A stretch of DNA of 64,000 bases from Streptomyces lienomycini (GTDB taxonomy: Bacteria > Actinomycetota > Actinomycetes > Streptomycetales > Streptomycetaceae): positions 5,403,501 to 5,467,500 of the forward strand of contig NZ_CP116257.1 in the NCBI RefSeq assembly GCF_027947595.1. The letters are read 5' to 3'. How positions within the stretch are numbered: the stretch's first letter is position 1; each line of letters begins with the position of its first letter. The position numbers and the translations under genes are program-made. The notes below the pieces were generated by a model. The model worked only from the letters and a program-made list of their open reading frames with translations, made no database searches and was not told where the DNA came from. Below, one piece after another: positions 28,664-37,753 of this stretch.

Positions 28664-29893
28664 TCAGAAGTCGTCGTGGCGTTCGCGGCGGCCCCGCCAC
28701 AGGACGACGGCCGCGACGACCAGGACGCCGCCCGCGCCGCCGGCCAGCGGGGCCGCCCAGGCGGAGGTGTCGTCGTCGGACGCGGGGGCGGCCGGTCCCG
28801 AGCCGAAGTACTCGTCGTCGTACGCCGCGGCCTTCAGGCCCTCCGGCTTCAGCCGTCCGGCCGCCTCGATGGCGGCGGCCGGGTCGACGAAGCCGAAGCC
28901 GCGGGAGTCGTCGCGGCCCTCGGCGGGGGCGTTGCGTGCGGAGTCCTCCAGCAGGGACTTGACCTGGGCCGGGGTGAGACCGGGGTGGGCGGCCTTCACC
29001 AGGGCGGCGGCGCCGGAGACGAACGCGGAGGCGGCGCTGGTGCCCCAGCCCTCGTAGTAGCGGTGGTCCGGGTCGGCGATGATCACGTCGACGCCGGGGG
29101 CGCTGACCGTGGCGTACCAGCGGCGGGTGGAGAAGGAGGCGCGGGTGCCGTAGCGGTCGACGGCGGTCGCGGCGATCACCCCCGGGTAGGCGGCCGGGTA
29201 GGAGACGTGGTCGCCCTTCTCGCCGCCGTTGCCCGCGGAGGCGACGACGACCACGCCCTTCTTCAGGGCGTACTGGATGGCCTCGTCCTCGGCGGGTTCG
29301 GGGTGGGCGGAGGCGGAGTCGTCGCCGAGGGACAGGTTGATGATGTCGGCGCCGTGGTCGGCGGCCCAGCGGATGCCCTCGGCCAGCGCGTTGCCGCGGG
29401 TCTTGCGGGCCTTGGCGCGGGAGGGGTCGCCGTCCTCCAGGATCACGCGCAGGGGAAGGATCCTCGCCTCCGGGGCGATGCCCATGACGCCCTCGGTGTC
29501 GCCGATGCCGTGCCCGTGACCGGCGATGATCCCGGCCATGGCGGTGCCGTGCCGGGCCCAGGAGCGGTCGCCCTCGCTCGCGCCGAAGCCGACCAGGTCC
29601 TTGCCGGCGAGGACGTTTCCGGCGAGGTCCGGGTGGTCGGCCTCGACGCCGGTGTCCAGGACGGCGACGGTGACGCCCGCGCCCTTGGTGGTGCGCCAGA
29701 CGTCCTGGGTGTGCAGGGCGTCCAGGGCCCACTGCTGGGCGCGGATGCCGTCGGCGTGCGCCGCGGGTGCCGGGACGATGACGAGGGCGGCGGCGAGGAG
29801 CAGGCTCACGGCGCCGCCGGTGCGGCGGGTGGACCGGCGGGGGCGGATGGTCCGGATGGTTCGGGGGGGTCGGGGGCTTCGGGGGGCGTTCAC
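28664..29893 (-). CDS. Mycosin-type subtilisin-like serine protease (type VII secretion-associated)
   Basis: The protein has 409 residues from GTG 29893. A signal peptide spans about residues 24-47 (GGAVSLLLAAALVIVPAPAAHA). It carries a peptidase S8 domain with the complete triad: D80 (VLDTGVEADHPDL), H115 (RHGTAMAGIIAG) and S286 (GTSAASAFVSG), with the oxyanion N222. A C-terminal membrane helix (about 380-400, GGAGGVLVVAAVVLW) anchors it outside the membrane, as in MycP of ESX systems. No ESX core genes (eccC, esxAB, eccD) lie in the window, so this is an orphan copy. Its start overlaps the stop of the upstream gene by 4 bases (GTGA). Confidence 0.88.
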   Translation of the reverse strand: MNAPRSPRPPRTIRTIRPRRSTRRTGGAVSLLLAAALVIVPAPAAHADGIRAQQWALDALHTQDVWRTTKGAGVTVAVLDTGVEADHPDLAGNVLAGKDLVGFGASEGDRSWARHGTAMAGIIAGHGHGIGDTEGVMGIAPEARILPLRVILEDGDPSRAKARKTRGNALAEGIRWAADHGADIINLSLGDDSASAHPEPAEDEAIQYALKKGVVVVASAGNGGEKGDHVSYPAAYPGVIAATAVDRYGTRASFSTRRWYATVSAPGVDVIIADPDHRYYEGWGTSAASAFVSGAAALVKAAHPGLTPAQVKSLLEDSARNAPAEGRDDSRGFGFVDPAAAIEAAGRLKPEGLKAAAYDDEYFGSGPAAPASDDDTSAWAAPLAGGAGGVLVVAAVVLWRGRRERHDDF

Positions 29894-31600
29894 GACGGGT
29901 GCTCCGTGGCCGGGCCGACGTTCTTGCGCAGGGCGCGTTCGACGCGGTCGGCGAGGCCCTGCGCCTCGTGGCCGAGGCCGGCCTGGGCGGGTGCCGACGT
30001 GGCGCCGGACTCGGTCGCCTCCTCGGCGGGCTGGGGTTCGTCGACGGTGCGGCCGTCGGCCCAGCCGGAGACGGCGTAGACGACGACGGGGGCGTCGGTG
30101 AGCACGGAGACGGTCCACGCGGCCCGCTGCCGCGCGCCGAAGTCCGCGGCGACGGTGTCCTTGACGGCGTACGGCAGTGGCATGAGGTCGTCCCGGCGGC
30201 CCAGGCCCTCCTTGTCGAAGCGGCCCGCCAGCGAGGTCATGGCGGCGGCGTCGGCCTTGGTGAAGAGCAGGCCGACGGTGGTGACGTGGCTCTGGGTGGC
30301 GTCGGTGTAGGTGGCGCGCAGCAGGCGGGCGCAGCCGACCGGGTCGAGCACCTTGGCCAGCAGCCGGTCGAAGGCTCCGGCGCAGTCGCCGTCCGGGGCG
30401 ACTGCGACCCGCGTCCAGGTGCGGTCGGCTCCGCCGGGGCCGGCGCCCCGGCCCTGGACGGTGGGCGGGAAGAGCTGGTCGACGGGAACGCTGTGCCACA
30501 GGTCGCGGGCTTCGGTGAAGGCACTGCGCGCGCCCTCGTCGCCGGGGTCCCCGGCGAGCCAGCTGCCGGTGACGGCTCCGGTGAGCAGCCCCGCTCCGAG
30601 TACGAGGCAGACGGCCGCGGCGACGACCTGGGGACGCGGGCGCCCACCGAGCGGACGGGGGCGGGCCGAGCCGTCGTACCCCTCGGGCTCCCCGAACGAC
30701 ACCCGGGGCCGCCCGTCTCCAGGAGGTGTCGCGGTGCCGTCCGGCGCGTTCCACGCGAAGGCGGCGTCGGGTACGGCGGACGCCGGGTCGGAGAAGGGGG
30801 CGGGGGCCGCCCCGCGCGGGTGCGGGGCGCCGATCCGGCGGCGGGTGCGGGCATCCGTCCCGAGGCGGGGCCGGGTTCCGCCTCCGCTGCCGTCGCCGTC
30901 GCCGGGATCGGGCGCAGGCGTGTGGTCGTCTCCGCCGGGGTCTCCGCGGGAGGGTCGGTGCGACGGGACGGCTCCTGCGGCACGCCGCTCCGGTCCGGGG
31001 CCCCGCGGCCGACGCTCGGCGCCGTGTCGGGGAAGCGGGCGGAGGCGCGGGGCGGCGGGGGCGCGGGCTCGGTGGACCGGGGGTGCCGAGCCGGAAGAGC
31101 GGGTTGCGGTGCCGGGAGCCCTCGGTGCCGCGGTCCGGGGAGACGGGCGTCGCCGCGCTGCCGTCGCCCGACGCCGTGGGCCGCCCCTGGGCGTCCTCGC
31201 CCACCGGGTCGGAGCCGACACCGGTGCGCAGTCGGGTGTCGGGCGTCGGGACGCCCTGCTCACCACCGCCCTCACCCGGCGCCCGCGCCGGACGGGGCGG
31301 GACACCGGGACGCGGCGGGGCACCCGGGTAGGGCGGCGTCTCGGAACGCGGCGAGGACCCCGGACGAGGCGGCGTCCCGGAACCCGACGGCGGCTCGGAC
31401 TCCGACCGGGACCCCGGACGCGACGGCATTCCCGGACGAGGCGGCGTCTCAGGACGCGACGGCATTTCCGGACGAGGCGGCGTCTCCGAACGCGGCGGGG
31501 TTTCCGGGCGCGACGGCGGCTCGGGATGCGGCGGTGTCTCGGGGCCCGGCGGGGTTTCGGGGTGTGGGGGAAGGGAGGCGCGGCGCGCTTCCGTGCTCAT
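29890..31600 (-). pseudogene. Proline-rich single-pass membrane protein, frame broken twice
   Basis: Codon use shows one gene from ATG 31600 (MSTEARRASLPPHPETPP) to TGA 29890, but in three frames. Frame 1 runs to a G5 run at 31079-31083, frame 2 carries EPAPPPPRASARFPDTAPS to about 30806, and frame 3 carries AAFAWNAPDGTATPPG onward. Restoring one G at each of two G5 tracts (31079-31083 and 30796-30800 or 30802-30806) gives a continuous 570-residue protein. It has a Pro-rich cytoplasmic part with ETPPRP repeats, one membrane helix (VVAAAVCLVLGAGLLTGAVTG) and an extracellular domain of about 190 residues with two cysteines. It is coupled to the mycosin by a GTGA overlap. Either sequence errors or real decay. 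Confidence 0.7.
31340..31580 (-). repeat. Tandem coding repeats (ETPPRP / PSRP units)
   Basis: Inside the proline-rich gene, near-identical units such as CCGTCGCGTCC...GAGACGCCGCCTCGTCCGG recur every 30-60 bases around 31410-31500. They encode repeats like ETPPRPEMPSRP and ETPPRPGMPSRP. They are a likely site for length change between strains. Confidence 0.75.
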
Positions 31601-31889
31601 GCACCCCCCGTTTCCTCGGGCCCGGCCCGTTTCTCCGACGCGGGCCGGTGTCGTGGTCCCCTGCCCCCGGGCCCGGCGCGGAACGATCCGTCCCGGACAC
31701 GCATACCCGCGTGGGCGGACCGCCATCCCGGCGCGGGCTCCGGGGCCCCGCCGCCGGGGTCGGGCCCGCCGTGCGTGCGCGTCACTCTACGGCGTGACCC
31801 CGCCCGAGGGGGAACCAGTCCGCGCGCCGGTGGCATTGGCCCGGATCGTCCCCCTACCCTGCGGTAATCCTGTCTGGCAGGCTGCGTCC
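31601..31889. other. Divergent intergenic region
   Basis: The region spans 289 bases between the proline-rich gene and the PLP-fold gene. No gene or clear promoter box seen; composition is very GC-rich. A low-GC spot near 31859-31875 (CTGCGGTAATCCTGTCTGG) may be the promoter of the plus-strand gene. Confidence 0.5.
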
Positions 31890-33092
31890 ATGACTGCGCG
31901 TGCCACCGACCGGGCCCGTTACGACCGGGCCACCGCCCATCTGGACGCCCCCGTGGCGATCGTGGACCTGGCGGCCTTCGACGCCAACGCGGACGACCTG
32001 GTCCGCCGGGCCGGCGGGAAACCGATCCGGGTTGCCAGCAAGTCCGTACGCTGTCGTGCGCTGCTGGAACGCGCCCTGGCCAGGGACGGCTTCGCGGGCG
32101 TCATGTCGTTCACGCTGGCCGAGTCCCTGTGGCTGGCGCGCTCCGGTTTCGAGGACGTGCTGCTCGCCTACCCCTCGGCGGACCGTGCCGGATACGCCGA
32201 ACTGAGCGCCGATCCGAAGCTCGCCGCCGCCGTGACCGTGATGGTCGACGACCCGGCGCAGTTGGACCTCGTCGACGCGGCGCGCGACGGCGGCCGCGAA
32301 GTCGTGCGGGTCTGCCTGGAGTTGGACACCTCGCTCCGGCTGCTCGGCGGACGGGTGCGGGTCGGGGCCCGCCGCTCCCCGCTGCACTCCCCCGCCGAGG
32401 TCGCCGAGCTGGCCCGCGCGGTGGCCCGCCGGCCCGGGTTCGAGGTCGTCGGCATCATGGCGTACGAGGGTCATGTCGCGGGTGTCGGGGACGCGGTGGC
32501 CGGGCGGCCGCTGCGGTCGCGGGCGGTGCGGCTGATGCAGGCCGCCGCGCGCCGGGAACTGGCCGAGCGGCGGGCCGCCGTGGTGCGGGCGGTCCGGGCC
32601 GTGGCGCCCGGCCTGGAGTTCGTCAACGGCGGCGGCACGGGCAGCGTGCAGCACACCGCCGCCGAGGACGCGGTCACGGAGATCGCCGCCGGGTCCGGGC
32701 TGTACGTGCCGCGGCTGTTCGACAACTACACGTCGTTCCGCGGCCGTCCGGCGGCGTTGTTCGCGCAGCCCGTCGTACGGCGGCCGGGCGTCGGCGTGGT
32801 GACCGTGCTCGGCGGCGGATATCCGGCGTCCGGCGCGGCGGGTGCCGACCGGCTGCCGGTGCCGTATCTGCCCGAAGGGCTGCGCTACGACCCCCAGGAG
32901 GGCGCCGGCGAGGTGCAGACGCCGCTGCTGGGGACGCCCGCCGACGACCTGCTCATCGGCGACAAGGTGTGGTTCCGGCACGCCAAGGCCGGTGAGCTGT
33001 GCGAGCGGTTCGACGCGCTGCACCTGGTGGAGGGGGACGCGGTGACGGCGACGGTGCCGACGTACCGGGGCGAGGGACTCACCTTCCTCTAG
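31890..33092 (+). CDS. PLP-dependent amino-acid deaminase/aldolase, alanine-racemase fold
   Basis: The protein has 400 residues from ATG 31890. The N-terminal TIM barrel has LDAPVAIVDLAAFDANADDL and the PLP lysine K51 in IRVASKSVRC. The segment FVNGGGTGSVQHT (about 246-258) contacts the cofactor phosphate in D-serine dehydratase/D-threonine aldolase-like proteins. The C-terminal beta domain includes LLIGDKVWFRHAKAGELCERF, whose H and C could bind zinc as in eukaryote-type D-serine dehydratases. The reaction (deaminase, aldolase or racemase) cannot be decided. Cytoplasmic. Convergent with the DUF2510 gene. Confidence 0.85.
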   Translation: MTARATDRARYDRATAHLDAPVAIVDLAAFDANADDLVRRAGGKPIRVASKSVRCRALLERALARDGFAGVMSFTLAESLWLARSGFEDVLLAYPSADRAGYAELSADPKLAAAVTVMVDDPAQLDLVDAARDGGREVVRVCLELDTSLRLLGGRVRVGARRSPLHSPAEVAELARAVARRPGFEVVGIMAYEGHVAGVGDAVAGRPLRSRAVRLMQAAARRELAERRAAVVRAVRAVAPGLEFVNGGGTGSVQHTAAEDAVTEIAAGSGLYVPRLFDNYTSFRGRPAALFAQPVVRRPGVGVVTVLGGGYPASGAAGADRLPVPYLPEGLRYDPQEGAGEVQTPLLGTPADDLLIGDKVWFRHAKAGELCERFDALHLVEGDAVTATVPTYRGEGLTFL

Positions 33093-33119
33093 GTGCTGTG
33101 ACCCCACGGGCTCCGTCGG

Positions 33120-34061
33120 TCAGTCGGTGGGGCCGATGCCGCTGCCCACGCCGCCGCCCGTGGCCGCGTCGCCGACGGGCCGGATGCCCTTGGTGATCCG
33201 GTCCATGTCGGCCAGCGGCGGCCCGTCCTCGCCCGCGTCGAAGACGTAGCGGACGAGGACCGGGGACTCGGTGCCGACGGTGGAGGGGAACACCAGCGAC
33301 TGCACGTAGCCGCCGGGCCCCTTGTTCGTCGTCACGCGCCAGCGCACGTAGTACCCGGCGCGTCCGGCGACGGCGACGGGGCCGGACGCCACCTCCTCGT
33401 GGGACTCGATGCCGCCGAAGGGTCTGTTGCCGACCACGTCGCGGTCGTAGGCGTCGTCGGCCGCGTCCTCGATGTCCTGCCGGGCCAGGACCCGGGGGGA
33501 GGACTCGGCGTTCGCCGTGACGGTGCGGGAGACGACGAGGCCGTGCCGGCACACGCTGCCGTCGGCGGGGCAGTCGTAGGTGCCGTCGGTGGTCATCATG
33601 ACGTCGTCCTCGGTGACGTGCCGCGGCCTGACCCAGCCGTCCGGCAGGGGGAAGGTGACGCCGTTGAGCTGGTCCTCGACCACCGCGGGGTCGTCGGCGG
33701 AGGGTTCGGACGGGGTGGGCGAGGGGGACGGCGGGTCACTCACCGGCGAGGGGCCGGTGGCGCTCGCCGTGACCGCCGGCGTCCGTGCCCCGGGGCCGCC
33801 GTCGTCCTCGTCCAGGACGAGCACGCCGGCGACGATCGCCGCCACCAGGACGGCCGCGGCGGTGGTGAGGGCGACGGCCTTCCCGCGGCCGCCGTCCGAC
33901 TGCTCCGGCGGCGGGTACGGTACCGGCGGTCCCTCGGCGGGCCCGAACCCGAGGGGTGCGGTGGCCCGCCGGTGCTGCGTCCAGGCCGTGCCGTCCCACC
34001 AGCGTTCCTGGTGCGGGGCCGACGGGTCGGGGTACCAGCCGGGCGGCGGCGTCATGCTCAT
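33120..34061 (-). CDS. DUF2510 membrane protein
   Basis: The protein has 313 residues from ATG 34061. The first 30 residues are a DUF2510 motif (PPPGWYPDPSAPHQERWWDGTAWTQH), a short WW-like cytoplasmic module. One membrane helix follows (KAVALTTAAAVLVAAIVAGVLVL, about 60-82), then a Ser/Pro/Thr linker (about 90-125) and an extracellular domain of about 185 residues with two cysteines in TYDCPADGSVCRHG that may form a disulfide. Function unknown. An in-frame ATG at 34055 would also serve as start. Confidence 0.82.
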   Translation of the reverse strand: MSMTPPPGWYPDPSAPHQERWWDGTAWTQHRRATAPLGFGPAEGPPVPYPPPEQSDGGRGKAVALTTAAAVLVAAIVAGVLVLDEDDGGPGARTPAVTASATGPSPVSDPPSPSPTPSEPSADDPAVVEDQLNGVTFPLPDGWVRPRHVTEDDVMMTTDGTYDCPADGSVCRHGLVVSRTVTANAESSPRVLARQDIEDAADDAYDRDVVGNRPFGGIESHEEVASGPVAVAGRAGYYVRWRVTTNKGPGGYVQSLVFPSTVGTESPVLVRYVFDAGEDGPPLADMDRITKGIRPVGDAATGGGVGSGIGPTD

Positions 34062-34092
34062 CCCGGCACTGTAGGACGCCGTCAGCGCCGTG

Positions 34093-34875
34093 CTACAGCG
34101 GTGTGACGTACGCCCCCGAGATCCCGCCGTCCACCAGGAAGTCGGTGGCGTTGACGAACGAGGAGTCGTCGCTGGCCAGGAAGGCGACGGCGGCGGCGAT
34201 CTCCTCGGCCTCGGCGAACCGCCCGAGGGGGATGTGCACCAGGCGGCGCGCGGCGCGCTCCGGGTCCTTTGCGAACAGCTCCTGGAGGAGTGGGGTGTTG
34301 ACCGGTCCCGGGCAGAGCGCGTTGACGCGGATGCCCTCCCGTGCGAACTGCACGCCCAGTTCGCGGGACAGGGCGAGGACGCCGCCCTTGGAGGCGGTGT
34401 ACGAGATCTGCGAGGTGGCCGCGCCCATCCGGGCCACGAAGGAGGCGGTGTTGATGACGGACCCCCGGCCCTGGCGCCGCATGTAGGGGATGGCGGCCTT
34501 GCAGCACAGGTAGACGGAGGTGAGGTTGACCTCCTGGACGCGCTTCCACGCCTCCAGGCCGGTCTCCAGGATGGAGTCGTCGTCGGGCGGCGAGATCCCG
34601 GCGTTGTTGAACGCGACGTCGACGCTGCCGTGGGTGTCGAACGCCGCCGCGAACAGCGCCTCGACCTGCTCCGGGTCGGTGACGTCGGTCTTGACGAAGA
34701 TCCCGCCGGTCTCCTCGGCCGCCGCCCTGCCCCGGGTCTCGTCCACGTCGCCGCAGACGACGTGGGCGCCCTCGGAGGCGAGCCTGCGGACGGCGGCGAG
34801 GCCGATGCCGCTGCCCGCCCCGGTGACGACGGCGGTACGGCCGACGAGCCTGCGGCAGACGATGTCTTCGCTCAC
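34093..34875 (-). CDS. Short-chain dehydrogenase/reductase
   Basis: The protein has 260 residues from GTG 34875. NAD(P)-binding TGAGSGIG is at about 16-23, acidic VCGDVDE near 40 suggests NAD preference, NNAG is at about 91, and catalytic Ser-Tyr-Lys fall in NTASFVARMGAATSQISYTASKGG. The ending DFLVDGGISGAYV is typical. Its start overlaps the aldehyde dehydrogenase stop by 4 bases (GTGA), so it is the third gene of glnA4-like/aldehyde dehydrogenase/SDR. It probably oxidises or reduces an intermediate of the same catabolic route; the substrate is unknown. Cytoplasmic. Confidence 0.92.
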   Translation of the reverse strand: MSEDIVCRRLVGRTAVVTGAGSGIGLAAVRRLASEGAHVVCGDVDETRGRAAAEETGGIFVKTDVTDPEQVEALFAAAFDTHGSVDVAFNNAGISPPDDDSILETGLEAWKRVQEVNLTSVYLCCKAAIPYMRRQGRGSVINTASFVARMGAATSQISYTASKGGVLALSRELGVQFAREGIRVNALCPGPVNTPLLQELFAKDPERAARRLVHIPLGRFAEAEEIAAAVAFLASDDSSFVNATDFLVDGGISGAYVTPL

Positions 34876-36281
34876 TGTGCGGGGCCCTCCGTGCTCGATG
34901 GGGTGTTGCTGATGAAGACGTTCTTGGTCTCGGTGAACGCGGTCAGCGCGTCCGGACCGAGTTCGCGGCCGAGGCCGGACTGCTTGAATCCGCCGAACGG
35001 CGTCCAGTAGCGCACGCTCGCGTGGGAGTTGACGGACAGGTTCCCGGCGCGGAGCGCACTCGACACGCGCAGGGCGCGGCCGACGTCCCGGGTCCACAGC
35101 GAGCCGGACAGGCCGTAGGCGGTGGCGTCGGCCAGGCGGACCGCGTCGGCCTCGTCGTCGAAGGGCAGGACGACGGCGACGGGCCCGAAGACCTCCTCGA
35201 CGGCCACGCGCGCGTGCGCGTCGACGCCGGTGAGGACGGTCGGCGGGTACCAGAAGCCGGGGCCGCCCTCGGGTGCCTTGCCGCGGATGCCCGCGGCGTC
35301 GTCGGGGACGTAGGAGCGGACGCGGTCCAGTTGGGCGCGGGAGATCAGCGGGCCCATGTCGGTGCTCTCGTCGGCCGGGTCGCCGACGCGGACGGCTTCG
35401 ACGGCGGGGGCGAGGAGGGCGAGGAAGCGGTCGTACACGGACCGCTGGACGAGGACGCGGGTACGGGCGCAGCAGTCCTGCCCGCTGTTGTCGAGGAAGG
35501 ACATGGGCGCGGCGGCCGCGGCGGCCTCGATGTCGGCGTCGGCGAAGACGATGTTGGGGCTCTTGCCGCCGAGTTCGAGGGTGACGGGTTTGAGCAGCGC
35601 CGCGGCCTTGGCGGCCACCCGTCGGCCCACGGCCGTGGACCCGGTGAAGACGATCTTGGCGACGCCGGGGTGCTCGACGAGCGCGTCGCCCGCGACCGGC
35701 CCGTGCCCGGGCAGCACCTGGAACAGGCCCTCGGGAAGGCCTGCGGCCAGGGCGAGTTCGGCCAGGCGCAGCGCGGTGAGCGGGGTCGTCTCGGCGGGCT
35801 TGAGGAGGACCGCGTTGCCCGCCGCGAGGGCCGGTGCGGTGGCCCAGGCCGCGATGGGCATCGGGAAGTTCCAGGGGGCGATGACGCCGACGACGCCGAG
35901 GGGTTCGAGGATCGTGACGTCCAGGCCGCCGGCGACCGGGATCTGGCGTCCGGTGAGCCGCTCCACTCCCCCGGCGGCGTAGTCGAGCAGGTCGCGGACG
36001 TTGCCGGCCTCCCAGCGGGCGTTGCCGATGACGTGCCCGGCCTCCGCGACCTCCAGTCGGGCCAGCTCCTCCAGGTGCGCGTCGACACCGGCGGCGAAGC
36101 GGCGCAGCAGCCGGGCCCGGTCGCCGGGGGCGAGGGCGGCCCAGGCGGTCTGCGCCCGCGCGGCGCGTGCGACGGCGGCGTCCACGTCGGCCGCGGTGGC
36201 GGCGGGGACGGTGGCGACGACCTCTTCGGTGGCGGGGTTCAGTACGACCAGTTCGGGCGACTCGTGGAACTCGTGCGACAA
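34872..36281 (-). CDS. Aldehyde dehydrogenase (gamma-glutamyl-aminoaldehyde type likely)
   Basis: The protein has 469 residues. The only in-frame codon at the beginning is TTG 36281, 8 bases after the upstream stop, with GAGG close before it. Motifs: PWNFPMPIAAWATAPALAAGNAVLLKPAE (about 133-161), FTGSTAVGR (about 214), the general base E in LELGGKSPN (about 238), and the catalytic cysteine in SGQDCCARTRV (about 272, two adjacent cysteines). The C-terminus FGGFKQSGLGRELG is conserved. Beside a gamma-glutamyl ligase and a gamma-glutamyl hydrolase, its likely substrate is an aminoaldehyde, possibly gamma-glutamylated. Confidence 0.93.
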   Translation of the reverse strand: MSHEFHESPELVVLNPATEEVVATVPAATAADVDAAVARAARAQTAWAALAPGDRARLLRRFAAGVDAHLEELARLEVAEAGHVIGNARWEAGNVRDLLDYAAGGVERLTGRQIPVAGGLDVTILEPLGVVGVIAPWNFPMPIAAWATAPALAAGNAVLLKPAETTPLTALRLAELALAAGLPEGLFQVLPGHGPVAGDALVEHPGVAKIVFTGSTAVGRRVAAKAAALLKPVTLELGGKSPNIVFADADIEAAAAAAPMSFLDNSGQDCCARTRVLVQRSVYDRFLALLAPAVEAVRVGDPADESTDMGPLISRAQLDRVRSYVPDDAAGIRGKAPEGGPGFWYPPTVLTGVDAHARVAVEEVFGPVAVVLPFDDEADAVRLADATAYGLSGSLWTRDVGRALRVSSALRAGNLSVNSHASVRYWTPFGGFKQSGLGRELGPDALTAFTETKNVFISNTPSSTEGPAQ

Positions 36282-36288
36282 GGGGGCC

Positions 36289-37647
36289 TCACATGCGTTC
36301 GAAGGAGCGGCGCAGTTCCCAGTCGGTGACGGCGGCGTCGTAGGCGTCCAGTTCGACGCGGGCCATGTTGCGGTAGTGGGCGACGACCTCGTCCCCGAAG
36401 GCCGCCTTGGCGAGGGTGCTGTTCTCCCACAGTTCGGCGGCCTCGCGCAGGGTGGTGGGGACGTGCTCGTAGTCGGCGGCGTACGCGTTGCCGGGGCAGG
36501 GCTCGGGCAGCTCCAGCCGCTGCTCGACGCCGTGCAGTCCGGCGGCGACCATGCCGGCCACCGCGAGGTAGGGGTTGACGTCGCCGCCGGGGAGCCGGTT
36601 CTCGAAGCGCAGCGAGCGGCCGTGGCCGACGACGCGCAGGGCGCAGGTGCGGTTGTCGTGGCCCCAGGCGACGGCGGTCGGGGCGAAGGAGCCGGGCTGG
36701 AAGCGCTTGTAGGAGTTGATGTGCGGGGCGTGGAGGAGGGAGAACTCGCGCAGCGCCACCAGTTGTCCGGCGAGGAAGTGCCGCATGACGTCGGACATGC
36801 CCGCCCCGTCGGCCATCACGCTGTCGCCCCCGGTGTCGGCGAGCGAGAGGTGGATGTGGCAGGAGTTGCCCTCCCGCTCGTTGTACTTGGCCATGAAGGT
36901 GAGGGACATGCCCTCCTGGGCGGCGATCTCCTTGGCGCCGGTCTTGTAGACGGCGTGCTGGTCGCAGGTGACGAGGGCCTCGTCGTAGCGGAAGGCGATC
37001 TCGTGCTGGCCGGGGTTGCACTCGCCCTTCGCCGACTCGACGGTGAGGCCCGCGCCGGCCATCTCGTTGCGGATGCGGCGCAGCAGGGGTTCGACGCGGC
37101 CGGTGCCGAGGACGGAGTAGTCGACGTTGTACTGGTTGGCCGGGGTCAGGCCGCGGTAGCCCGCGTCCCAGGCGTGTTCGTAGGTGTCCCGGAAGACGAT
37201 GAACTCCAGCTCGGTGCCGACCTGCGCGGTGTATCCGTGTCCGGCGAGCCGCTCCAGCTGGCGGCGCAGGATCTGGCGGGGCGCGGCGAGCACCGGGGAG
37301 CCGTCCTCCCAGGCGAGGTCGGCGACGAGCATCGCGGTGCCCTCGTTCCAGGGCAGCCGGCGCAGGGTGGCGGGGTCGGCGTGCATCGCGAAGTCGCCGT
37401 AGCCGCGGTCCCAGGAGGACATCGCGTAGCCGTCGACGGTGTTCATCTCGGCGTCGACGGCGAGGAGGTAGTTGCAGCCCTCGGTGCCGTGGGCCAGGAC
37501 CTCGTCGAGGAAGAAGCGGGCGGCGAACCGCTTGCCCTGGAGGCGGCCCTGCATGTCGGGGAAGGCCAGGACGACGGTGTCGATGTCACCGGCGGCGACG
37601 AGGGCGTGCAGTTCCTCGACCCCGAGCGGGGGTGTGCGGTCTGCCAC
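36289..37647 (-). CDS. glnA4: Glutamine synthetase-like gamma-glutamyl ligase (GlnA4-type)
   Basis: The protein has 452 residues from GTG 37647 with AGGAGG 10 bases upstream. The catalytic beta-grasp and barrel motifs remain: VGTELEFIVF (about 142), ESAKGECNPGQHEI (about 207), NSCHIHLSL (about 262) and FENRLPGGDVNPYLA (about 365). It is shorter and more divergent than true GlnA and lacks the adenylylation-site tyrosine context. Streptomyces GlnA4, as I recall, ligates glutamate to ethanolamine as the first catabolic step; the flanking aldehyde dehydrogenase, SDR and gamma-glutamyl hydrolase fit such a pathway. Assignment to GlnA4 rests on gene order and memory. Confidence 0.85.
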   Translation of the reverse strand: MADRTPPLGVEELHALVAAGDIDTVVLAFPDMQGRLQGKRFAARFFLDEVLAHGTEGCNYLLAVDAEMNTVDGYAMSSWDRGYGDFAMHADPATLRRLPWNEGTAMLVADLAWEDGSPVLAAPRQILRRQLERLAGHGYTAQVGTELEFIVFRDTYEHAWDAGYRGLTPANQYNVDYSVLGTGRVEPLLRRIRNEMAGAGLTVESAKGECNPGQHEIAFRYDEALVTCDQHAVYKTGAKEIAAQEGMSLTFMAKYNEREGNSCHIHLSLADTGGDSVMADGAGMSDVMRHFLAGQLVALREFSLLHAPHINSYKRFQPGSFAPTAVAWGHDNRTCALRVVGHGRSLRFENRLPGGDVNPYLAVAGMVAAGLHGVEQRLELPEPCPGNAYAADYEHVPTTLREAAELWENSTLAKAAFGDEVVAHYRNMARVELDAYDAAVTDWELRRSFERM

Positions 37648-37671
37648 GGGCGGGCCTCCTTCTGGCCGGGA

Positions 37672-37686
37672 GCCATAAGGTATGGC
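37672..37686. promoter_or_regulatory. Inverted repeat between glnA4-like gene and FadR regulator
   Basis: GCCATA-AGG-TATGGC is a perfect 6-base-arm palindrome in the divergent promoter region, 25 bases upstream of the ligase start. It overlaps an alternative ATG (37682) of the regulator. It is a candidate operator for the adjacent FadR-type regulator. Confidence 0.5.
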
Positions 37687-37753
37687 CGGGAACCTTTGGT
37701 TGGGAAGGGGGCGCGGCCGCGTGCGGGAGGAATCCGTCGGGAGTGGCGGGAGC

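Noticed and set aside
29890..31323. 477-codon frame starting at 31323 as the real mycosin partner
   Set aside because: Its first ~170 residues are Arg/Pro-rich with the wrong codon-position GC, while other frames carry the coding signal there. The ATG 31600 start with two frame changes explains the data better.
31410..31500. CRISPR-like spaced repeats
   Set aside because: The repeats are in frame and encode proline-rich protein; units vary and spacers are not unique.
31593..31889. N-terminal extension of the PLP-fold gene back to 31593
   Set aside because: The extension is Arg/Pro-rich and lies in the divergent promoter region; the family pattern starts just after ATG 31890.
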